Below are positions 1 through 6,113 of a DNA stretch of 51,473 nucleotides, piece by piece (positions within the stretch are counted from its first letter, which is position 1; every line of letters begins with the position of its first letter). Position numbers and translations under genes: made by a program. The stretch spans positions 1 through 51,473 of the forward strand of contig MENF01000104.1 in NCBI GenBank assembly GCA_001769035.1, written 5' to 3'. Below the pieces are notes generated by a model that saw only the letters and a list, made by a program, of their open reading frames with translations, searched no databases and was not told the origin of the DNA. Origin of the DNA: Bacteroidetes bacterium GWA2_32_17. GTDB lineage: Bacteria; Bacteroidota; Bacteroidia; Bacteroidales; GWA2-32-17.

Positions 1-368
1 CGTTTCTTTCAATTCCATTAGACATACTTAAAAATTTATCATTTTTTGTTAAGTGTTATATGTTTTAATAATATAGATTATTTATGCAGTTAGACACTAC
101 TAATAAGCTAGGCGTTTTTCATTGAGCTTTATACTAAAAAACGGGAACACCGTACTTATTATAGTTGGCAGCAGCTGTAGGCAGCCATGCCTACTGCTAC
201 TGCCTACTGTCGCTTGTTAAAGAAACGCATTCTATGACCATTCAAAGTATAACAACATAGCGAAACAATCGCATTTATCCCGTTAAATATTTGTTGATAA
301 AATATGTTGTAAAATGTTTTTTTTATATTTATATTAAATTATCTTTAGCCAATTATTAATTAATTAAA
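1..368. repeat. Non-coding leader with degenerate TGCCTACTG-type repeats
   Basis: No convincing gene. Positions about 165-220 hold a degenerate tandem of units such as GGCAGCAG, TAGGCAG and CTACTGCC. It is the same word family as the arrays at 16837-17035 and 47980-48110. A TCCCGTTAAATA word near 277 resembles the end of the mini-elements at 2119 and 11510. The last 30 bases carry TATCTTTA (340-347), one base off the Bacteroidota -7 consensus TAnnTTTG, suitably placed to serve the gene at 369. Confidence 0.5.
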
Positions 369-905
369 ATGAATAGTTGGATTGACGAAGCTGAGAAACG
401 ACAAAAAGAAAAAAATACTGTTTACACTCAAGATACGAGAGAGGAAAGTGTTATAATTAAAGAAAATATTCAAAAAATAGAACCTTTAATAAATAAACTT
501 AATGAGCTAATTGAAAGAATATCTAAAATTTCGCCCGAAGAAAGAAAACCCAGTTTGGAAATTGGTTCTACATACCTTGATGGAGATTTACGGTACGAGT
601 TTTACGGTTCAGCATTCAAAATAAAAGAAAAAAAAATTGCATTTTTGTTTAAAAAAAATGTAAACTTTATTTTTTGGAGAAGATTGTATATTAATATAAC
701 CGACACCGCTGGCTTAATAAAAATTACACTTTACGAAAAAGGTACTTCCCAAATAAACCCAAACGATATAGTTAAGCAAAAAATAAAATTACTTTCGAAT
801 ATTAATAATCAAAACGATGCAAGTTGCTATAATATAATTGATTGGTTAGCATTTAAAATTTCTACGAGCGAGTTAAGGAGAAATTTACCTCACTTGCACC
901 AATAA
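369..905 (+). CDS. Hypothetical protein, 178 aa, cytoplasmic
   Basis: I do not recognise this protein. It has no signal peptide and no long hydrophobic segment. The first 60 residues are highly charged (Lys/Glu-rich, probably helical or coiled coil). Residues about 65-130 look like a beta-rich domain with alternating hydrophobics (YLDGDLRYEFYGSAF, then FIFWRRLYINITDTAGLIKITLYEK). It starts at an ATG after an AT-rich leader with a near-consensus -7 box at 340-347. The next gene is convergent, and a GGTATAAGG hairpin lies between them. Codon use matches the neighbours, so it is probably a real gene. Confidence 0.6.
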   Translation: MNSWIDEAEKRQKEKNTVYTQDTREESVIIKENIQKIEPLINKLNELIERISKISPEERKPSLEIGSTYLDGDLRYEFYGSAFKIKEKKIAFLFKKNVNFIFWRRLYINITDTAGLIKITLYEKGTSQINPNDIVKQKIKLLSNINNQNDASCYNIIDWLAFKISTSELRRNLPHLHQ

Positions 906-944
906 TTAGAGTTTGTTCCTAATATCAGCATTTTTAATTTATAG

Positions 945-1020
945 CATATAGTGGTATTAAGGTATAAGGAAATAGGGAATGACGGCTAAACCCTTATACC
1001 ATATACCTTTATGCCTTATC
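945..1020. repeat. GGTATAAGG inverted repeat between convergent genes
   Basis: The words AAGGTATAAGGAAATAGGG and CCCTTATACCATATACCTTT face each other around a short loop and form an imperfect hairpin. A related pair is at 12352-12421 (GGTATAAGG... CCTTTATACCCTATACTTT). It may act as a bidirectional transcription barrier here, but there is no clean U-tract, so I call it a dispersed hairpin repeat. Confidence 0.5.
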
Positions 1021-1095
1021 TTCATAAGTTCAGAATTAAAAATATGACATAAATTTGCAAGTTTTATCAAACTTTATGGACAAACACTAATTATT

Positions 1096-1980
1096 TTACA
1101 ATTTAAGTTTCTGCCCTATTCTTAAAGTTGATTTTTCGGAAATATTGTTTTTGTTGCAAAGTAATGTAACAGAGGTATTATATCTTTTTGCTAAAGAATA
1201 TAATGTATCGCCTTGTTTTATATAATAATAATTTCCCTTTTTATCAATAGTTAAATCCGATTTATTTGTTGTATGTTTTTTGGAAATATTTTTTCTGTGA
1301 AAAAAAGTGTCGTTCGAAACAATAAGTGTATCACTATTAATTTTTTGATTTTCGAAATTAACAACTAAACGTGGATTTATTGGCTCTTGCAAATAGCGAA
1401 CTTCAAAATGAAGATGATTACAAGTTGCATGACCAGTTCTTCCGCCAAGTCCAAGAACATCGCCTGCTTTTACAATTTGGCTAACTTTAGTTAGTCGTTT
1501 CGACATGTGTGCATAACAGGTTTCTAAACCATTGTAATGCCTCACAACAACAATGTTACCGTATCCACTAAAATATCTGCTTATACGAACAACTCCATCG
1601 AAAGCAGAATGAATAGAATCGCCTTTATTTAATTGAATATCAATGCCTGCGTGAATACGTCCATGTCGCCAACCAAATTCCGAAATTACTTTTCCTGGAA
1701 CTGGCATGTAAAAATTTGAATTTTCTTCGGTTAATAATTTTAATATAACTGAATCATTAACAGATACTTTTGCATTTCGGCTTAAACGAATATACAACGT
1801 ATCCCACAAATTACCGTAAATTTTTTCTGATGGTAACATATTAGTTCCTTTTAAAGAATCTGAATTAGAAATTTCGTTACCCGAAACTACTTCTTTTTCT
1901 GTTTTAACCTTTTGAGCCTGTGTAAATACGTGAAACACAACAATTAAAGCAAATGACAGTAAAATGTTTTTTATCTTCAT
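1096..1980 (-). CDS. M23 (LytM) peptidase with C-terminal LysM domain
   Basis: Predicted periplasmic peptidoglycan endopeptidase or amidase activator. Residues 1-22 form a signal peptide ending in TQAQ. The M23 domain (about 95-210) has the zinc-ligand motifs HAGIDIQ (HxGxD) and HLHFEVR (HxH), so it looks catalytically intact. A LysM cell-wall-binding domain (about 250-294; YYYIKQGDTLYSLAKRYNTS) closes the protein. In many family members LysM is N-terminal; the C-terminal placement is also common in Bacteroidota. On the minus strand, 31-38 bases upstream of the ATG, lies TATTTTTG (plus-strand 2012-2019), an exact -7 promoter word. Length is normal for the family. Confidence 0.9.
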   Translation of the reverse strand: MKIKNILLSFALIVVFHVFTQAQKVKTEKEVVSGNEISNSDSLKGTNMLPSEKIYGNLWDTLYIRLSRNAKVSVNDSVILKLLTEENSNFYMPVPGKVISEFGWRHGRIHAGIDIQLNKGDSIHSAFDGVVRISRYFSGYGNIVVVRHYNGLETCYAHMSKRLTKVSQIVKAGDVLGLGGRTGHATCNHLHFEVRYLQEPINPRLVVNFENQKINSDTLIVSNDTFFHRKNISKKHTTNKSDLTIDKKGNYYYIKQGDTLYSLAKRYNTSVTLLCNKNNISEKSTLRIGQKLKL

Positions 1981-2063
1981 TTGGTAAAAATAGAAATTTA
2001 TTTCTGAAACACAAAAATATTTTAAGGTATTTTAAGATTTTTTTTAATTCAATTTGTTTAATT

Positions 2064-2406
2064 GTAACTATTCAGTATGCGTAAAAATTGTCACGCAAAG
2101 TCGCAAAGTTCGCAATTCACTCCGTTATATAATTCCTATAGAAAGGGGTATGAAAATAAAAATTGGTATCTAACGGGGTTAATATAGAAAATTATAATAA
2201 GTAAAAAGAAAAAATGACTATGAGATTTTATGGTTTGAATAGTAAACACGCTGTAAGCACGCAATGAAAAAAATCATTAATGATTTTTTTTAACTTTGCG
2301 GGCTTAAAACTTTGCGGGCATTGCGAGCTTTGCGTGACATAGTATTTGAGAGAAGAACTTGTATGTTAAATAAAAAATCAAATTAACTTTGACACTGATT
2401 AGTTAC
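2064..2406. repeat. MITE-like GCAAAG element, copy 1 (GTAACTA ends)
   Basis: The ends are imperfect terminal inverted repeats: GTAACTATTCAG at 2064-2075 and the complement of GTAACTAATCAG at 2395-2406 (11 of 12). The body folds back on itself: CACGCAAAGTCGCAAAG near the left end pairs with the CATTGCGAGCTTTGCGTG region at 2318-2338. A perfect palindrome AAAAATCATTAATGATTTTT sits at the centre of the right half. The core from 2251 to about 2348 is almost identical to 3589-3688, and both ends match the copy at 44297-44577. It carries no coding capacity. A second mini-element (2119-2179) is inserted in its left arm. Confidence 0.75.
2119..2179. repeat. Nested ~60-bp mini-element, copy A
   Basis: Bounded by ACTCCGTTATATA (2119-2131) and TATCTAACGGGGT (2167-2179), whose complement ACCCCGTTAGATA matches the left end at 11 of 13 positions. 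The sister copy at 11510-11571 has ends ACCCCGTTAGATAAT and CTATCTCACGGGG. Both interrupt the left arm of the GCAAAG element. The second copy has a clean empty-site comparison. Confidence 0.6.
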
Positions 2407-2574
2407 GTTTAATTTTAAAATCAATAAATTATTGTTAGTTGTTATATTAAAGATCATGGCTTTAAAACCTCAAAATGCTTTTAAAAGCTCTGTCATCCTT
2501 CAAGTACCTTGGAACGATAATGCTTTCATTTAGAGTATATTGAATAGTAATTTAAGAAAAACTAAAAAATAATG

Positions 2575-2644
2575 TTCGACCCCGAAAGGGTCGAATGTTT
2601 GTAACAAACATAATTCTATATACTTATGACTCCTTTGGAGTCAA
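2575..2644. repeat. Triple-hairpin repeat upstream of flavin reductase
   Basis: Three consecutive small stem-loops: TTCGACCC-CGAAA-GGGTCGAA (2575-2595), TGTTTG-TAA-CAAACA, and TGACTCC-TTT-GGAGTCA (2628-2644). The arrangement resembles dispersed intergenic repeats of Bacteroidota. The loop of the last stem supplies the TTTG (2634-2637) that serves as the -33 box of the next promoter. Confidence 0.65.
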
Positions 2645-2666
2645 ACAAATAAAATAATTAAATTTG
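2634..2666 (+). promoter_or_regulatory. Bacteroidota-type promoter (TTTG-N21-TAAATTTG)
   Basis: TTTG at 2634-2637, 21 bases, then TAAATTTG at 2659-2666, an exact TAnnTTTG. The expected start of transcription is about 2673, leaving roughly 9 bases before the ATG at 2682. The TTG at 2664 falls inside the -7 box and so cannot be the translation start. The -33 word belongs to a repeat hairpin. Confidence 0.6.
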
Positions 2667-2681
2667 CATAAAAATAATTTT

Positions 2682-3191
2682 ATGTTCAAAAATATTTTAC
2701 CCGAAAAATTAAATGAAAATGCTATAAAACTTATAGCTAATGATTGGATGCTTATTTCGGCTGGAAAACCAAACAATTTTAATAATATGACAGCATCATG
2801 GGGCGGTTTGGGTAATTTATGGAACAAGCCAGTAGCCTTTATTTTTGTCCGCCCACCTCGATACACTTATAAATTTATAGAAGAAAACGATTATTTTACA
2901 ATTTGTTTTTTTGAAGAAAAGTATCGCGATATGTTACGGTTAACCGGCACAAAATCAGGTCGCGAAATTAACAAAATGAAAGAGTTAGGATTAACCCCTG
3001 TTGAAAGTCAGAATCATTCTGTTTATTACGCTGAATCTAAAATTGTTATGGAATGTAAAAAATTATATTTTCAGGATATAAACCCAAATAATTTTTTAGA
3101 CGAAAATATTATTAAAAATTATCCAAAACGCGATTTTCATAGAATGTATGTTGGAGAAATTGTGAATACTTTAATAAAAAGTAAAATATAA
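2682..3191 (+). CDS. Flavin reductase-like FMN-binding protein
   Basis: Small flavoprotein of the flavin reductase-like family (PF01613 type). Such proteins bind FMN and often reduce free flavin with NAD(P)H. The N-terminal half has the typical split-barrel pattern: DWMLISAGKPNNFNNMTASWGGLGNLWNKPVAFIFVRPPRYTY, with the MTASW/G and RPPRYT motifs, then FTICFFEEKYRDMLRLTGTKSGREINKM. I chose the ATG at 2682 rather than the in-frame TTG at 2664, because the TTG lies in the predicted promoter. At about 169 aa it has the usual length. The substrate is unknown. It stands alone between two repeat-filled gaps. Confidence 0.85.
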   Translation: MFKNILPEKLNENAIKLIANDWMLISAGKPNNFNNMTASWGGLGNLWNKPVAFIFVRPPRYTYKFIEENDYFTICFFEEKYRDMLRLTGTKSGREINKMKELGLTPVESQNHSVYYAESKIVMECKKLYFQDINPNNFLDENIIKNYPKRDFHRMYVGEIVNTLIKSKI

Positions 3192-3440
3192 ATAATGTTA
3201 CCTTTCAAGAACTTCAGAGTGACTGCATTTGCATAATAAGGTTCTCAGTCATCTTTCGAGAACCTTAGGATAACTACGCTCTCGGTCATGTTGAGGCTCT
3301 TAAAACATTACTTTAGCAATTTATATTATTTTATAATCACAATACTTAACAATGTGTATAATCTAAAGATACCATTTATTTTATGTAAATTAACTCACGT
3401 TACGCAAATTTTGTGGCTAAAATGATAATTGATGTTAATA
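3192..3440. repeat. Hairpin and intergenic segment shared with 11268-11400
   Basis: A stem AAGGTTCTC / GAGAACCTT (3238-3246 with 3258-3266) follows the flavin reductase gene closely and could end its transcript. The words TCGGTCATGTTGAGGCT and ACAATGTGTATAATC reappear in the same order at 11279-11370, downstream of the REC-histidine kinase. The two gaps are therefore related beyond the GCAAAG element that follows each of them. Confidence 0.5.
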
Positions 3441-3476
3441 AATTGTAAGTCATTGAAAATAAGGAGCTATTTAGTA

Positions 3477-3690
3477 ATCATAAAAATTATCTCGCAAAGG
3501 CGCAATGTACGCAATGAAAATAAAAATCTGCTCTCTATCGGATGAAAACGATAACTAATGAGAAGTTTACAACTTAAATTTAAACTTGCTGTAAGCACGC
3601 AATGAAAAAAATCATTAATGATTTTTTTTAACTTTGCGTGCTTAAAACTTTGCGGGCATTGCGAGCATTGCGTAACATAATATTTGCGGG
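3477..3690. repeat. GCAAAG element, copy 2 (partial)
   Basis: Starts with ATCTCGCAAAGGCGCAATG and ends with GGCATTGCGAGCATTGCGTAAC. From 3589 onward it is nearly identical to copy 1 (CTGTAAGCACGCAATG, then the ATCATTAATGAT palindrome, then AACTTTGCG). The GTAACTA ends are not recognisable, so it looks end-eroded. Confidence 0.65.
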
Positions 3691-3791
3691 AAATAATTGT
3701 AATAAATTTAATCGCAAAATAAGAGTTATTAAAGTTTGAAATGTTAGAATGACTATTTTTTGATATTTTATGCGTAACATCAGTAAATTAA

Positions 3792-3821
3792 TTTAACTTT
3801 ATTATTAACATTCTATATTTG
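3792..3821 (+). promoter_or_regulatory. Promoter for REC-SpoIIE gene
   Basis: TTTA (3792-3795), 18 bases, then TATATTTG (3814-3821), an exact TAnnTTTG. The ATG at 3840 is 18 bases further on, leaving a leader of about 12 bases. Confidence 0.5.
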
Positions 3822-3839
3822 TAAATAATATTTAACAGG

Positions 3840-5105
3840 ATGAACTTACAAAATAAACCATTAATTTTAGTTGTTGACGATACTCCTCAAAACATTCAGG
3901 TACTTGGAAACATTTTATATAATAAAGGATATAATGTTGCTATAGCTTCTTCAGGAGCAGGAGCTCTTCAATCTGTAAAAAATAAAACTCCCGATTTGAT
4001 ATTATTAGACATTCAAATGCCAGAGATGGATGGCTTTGAAGTTTGTGTAATTCTTAAAAGTCAATTCGAAACAAAAGAAATTCCGGTAATATTCTTAACT
4101 GCATCAACCGAAACAGAAAACATTTTGAAAGGTTTTGAAGTTGGAGCTATTGATTTCATTACAAAACCGTTTAATTCAGCCGAACTGTTAGCTCGTATAT
4201 CTACACATATAGAACTAAAAAAATCTAAAGAAAAAATTGAATTTGAAAACGTAAAAATTGAAACATTAAATACTAAACTTCAAAGTACAAACAACAAGCT
4301 CAATGTAGCTTATAATAAAATTAAAGACAGTATTAATTATGCAAAAAGAATTCAGGAAAACTTGTTGCCTGATTTAAGTTTTTTGACTGAAAACGGAATT
4401 GAACATTTTGTAATTTATAAACCAAAAAATATAATTAGCGGCGATTTTTATTTTGCAACTCAAATAACAACAATGGGGCATGACACATTAACAACAAGGG
4501 AGCATGCCCCCTTGTTAATTGTTGCTGTTGCCGATTGTACAGGGCATGGAGTACCAGGTGCTCTTCTTTCGATGTTAGGACATAACTTTCTTTATGAAAT
4601 TGTGAATATTGGAAAAGTTTACGATCCAGCCGAAATTTTAAATAAGCTAAACACTAAATTTCGCAAAATCCTTAAACAGGAAATTACATTATCGCATGAT
4701 GGAATGGATATAGCTATTTGCGTAATTAATACTAAAACTAACATAATAGAGTATGCTGGTGCCAAAAGACCAATTTGTTATTATAACAATGAGCATTTTA
4801 TAGAACTTGTTCCCAATAAATTTTCTATTGGTGGATTAGAAAACAATAATTCTGTTTTTAATAAGCAAATAATTGAACTTAAAAGTGGCAACAAAGTATT
4901 TATGTTTACCGACGGAATAACTGACCAGTTTGACAGTAGTAACAAGAAAAAAATTACCAGAAAAGGATTTGAAAATAAACTTTCTTTATTAGCTAATAAA
5001 CCGCTTAAAACAATTAAAAAAGATTTGAAAGATTATTTAAAAGATTGGCAGGGTAACAATATGCAAACCGATGATATTTTAGTATTTAGCTTTGAAATCT
5101 TATAA
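3840..5105 (+). CDS. Response regulator with SpoIIE-type (PP2C) phosphatase output
   Basis: An N-terminal receiver domain (residues 1-125) has the acidic pair VVDD, the phosphoacceptor Asp57 (LLDIQMP) and the TKPF lysine. A short coiled coil (about 130-165) and the SINYAKRIQENLLP linker lead to a SpoIIE/PP2C-like Ser/Thr phosphatase domain (about 170-421) with KPKNIISGDFYF, DCTGHGVPGALLS, DGMDIAI and FTDGITDQF, all expected for metal binding. It probably dephosphorylates an anti-sigma-factor-antagonist-like partner under control of a histidine kinase. Residues about 212-226 are an unusual insertion encoded by a palindromic repeat (see 4475-4516). The receiver is a close paralogue of that in the 10173 gene. 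It opens a signalling block with the hybrid kinase downstream. Confidence 0.92.
   Translation: MNLQNKPLILVVDDTPQNIQVLGNILYNKGYNVAIASSGAGALQSVKNKTPDLILLDIQMPEMDGFEVCVILKSQFETKEIPVIFLTASTETENILKGFEVGAIDFITKPFNSAELLARISTHIELKKSKEKIEFENVKIETLNTKLQSTNNKLNVAYNKIKDSINYAKRIQENLLPDLSFLTENGIEHFVIYKPKNIISGDFYFATQITTMGHDTLTTREHAPLLIVAVADCTGHGVPGALLSMLGHNFLYEIVNIGKVYDPAEILNKLNTKFRKILKQEITLSHDGMDIAICVINTKTNIIEYAGAKRPICYYNNEHFIELVPNKFSIGGLENNNSVFNKQIIELKSGNKVFMFTDGITDQFDSSNKKKITRKGFENKLSLLANKPLKTIKKDLKDYLKDWQGNNMQTDDILVFSFEIL
4475..4516 (+). repeat. Palindromic repeat inside SpoIIE domain coding sequence, copy 1
   Basis: Positions 4493-4516 are a 24-base palindrome with one mismatched base (left half AACAAGGGAGCA; consensus AACAAGGGGGCA followed by its own complement). 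An additional GGGGCATG at 4475-4482 pairs with CATGCCCC at 4503-4510. In frame it encodes T-R-E-H-A-P-L-L. It sits between the SGDFYFAT strand and the IVAVADCTGHG strand, where relatives normally have a short turn. A second copy lies in another SpoIIE gene at 17365-17415. Confidence 0.85.
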
Positions 5106-5114
5106 TTAAAATCA

Positions 5115-5864
5115 GGCATTGTTAAATAAGTATATCTGAATTATTATTCCATTTAAACATCAATAGTTTTACAGAATAAATCAACATATATGTTGCTTTT
5201 GTATAACATTTTGTTTACCTTCTTAATCTTGCTAAAAAATGCCTGAAAAGCATGTTATAACTTTTTACTGTAAATGTTTCAGCTTTAGTTTGAATATGTT
5301 TCTCTTTCAGAATAAATGCTTCATAAGGATTCCAATAATCACTTGTTATTATACCCATTTTATATTGTTTTATCTTTTTCCATAACCTTCTGCCTGTTTT
5401 GGTGCTCCTGTCGCCAACAACGAAATTGATAAATCTTTTTCCATATCTATCAACAGCAATCCAAATCCAACAGTAATTTTTTTTGAATCAATATATGTGT
5501 GCATCTCATCTAATTCAACTACTTCAATATCTCCTGAATTTCGAAACTCATTTAGTTTTTCTCCAAAGGATTTAATCCAATTAAAAACAGTAACATGGCT
5601 CACATTTAAAAATCTACCTATTGACCGAAAGCCCAAACCTTCTAAATATAATATCAACGCATCCCTTTTAACTTTATTGGACTTTCCTATTTGTTCTACT
5701 GTAAAGCGATATTTACAATCTTTACACAAATACCTTTGCTTAGATTTAACTATACCATCTTTACGAAAATTTGTACTCTTACATTTTGGGCAACTATCCA
5801 TATTGTTTTAATTTAAGTTAATAATTGCACAAATATATAAAAACTATACTATATTAACAATGCC
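5115..5864 (-). mobile_element. IS1-family insertion sequence, 750 bp
   Basis: Perfect 11-bp terminal inverted repeats: GGCATTGTTAA at 5115-5125 and TTAACAATGCC at 5854-5864. Similarity extends to 17 of 20 positions (an inner AGTATA is shared). The element holds one transposase gene on the minus strand reaching to within a few bases of the left end. A size near 750 bp is right for the IS1 family. I see no exact 8-9 bp target duplication (left flank TAAAATCA, right flank AAAATTAC share only AAAAT). It sits between the REC-SpoIIE and hybrid-kinase genes without breaking either. Confidence 0.88.
5122..5801 (-). pseudogene. IS1-family transposase, frame break plus premature stop
   Basis: Residues 1-125 are in one frame: a zinc ribbon (CPKC...CKDC), helix-turn-helix (SIGRFLNVSHVTVFNWIKSFG) and the first catalytic Asp (VELDEMHTYI). 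At 5476-5483 (complement: eight A residues after TC) the frame changes by -1. It continues SKKNYCWIWIAVDRYGKR, VVGDRSTKTGRRLWKK, TSDYWNPYEAF (second Asp), QTKAETFTVKSYNMLFRHFLARLRR (Glu region). At 5215-5217 a TAA replaces the expected Lys codon. Reading through gives TKCYTKATYMLIYSVKLLMFKW and a natural stop at 5122-5124, for a total near 226 aa, the family length. The frame break coincides with A_AAA_AAA, the kind of slippery heptamer IS1 elements use, so only the nonsense codon is clear damage. Confidence 0.85.
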
Positions 5865-6113
5865 AAAATTACAAAAGAAAAGCCAAGTAATTATACTCGC
5901 TAAAATTTCCCTATATCACGTTAAAACACTCTTTTTTTACCATAGCTACCGACTATATCTTTATATGTTTAATCAAATTTCATTATTTATTAAGTACCAG
6001 TTAAATACTTTAAAAAATGAATTGCTTAATTTTTTAAACGAATCTGCCCATTGTTGGAGAATACTGCCAACAAAGGCAGAGAGTGTAAATAAAATTTGAA
6101 TAACATAATAATT

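Noticed and set aside
2664-2666. TTG start for the flavin reductase
   Set aside because: It is part of the -7 promoter word TAAATTTG; the ATG at 2682 fits the family start.
5107-5872. Target-site duplication of the IS1-family element
   Set aside because: Flanks share only AAAAT and not in register; AT-rich chance match.
5860-6099. 79-codon open frame between the IS element and the hybrid kinase
   Set aside because: Starts inside the IS terminal repeat, has no recognisable fold, and its end overlaps the kinase leader.
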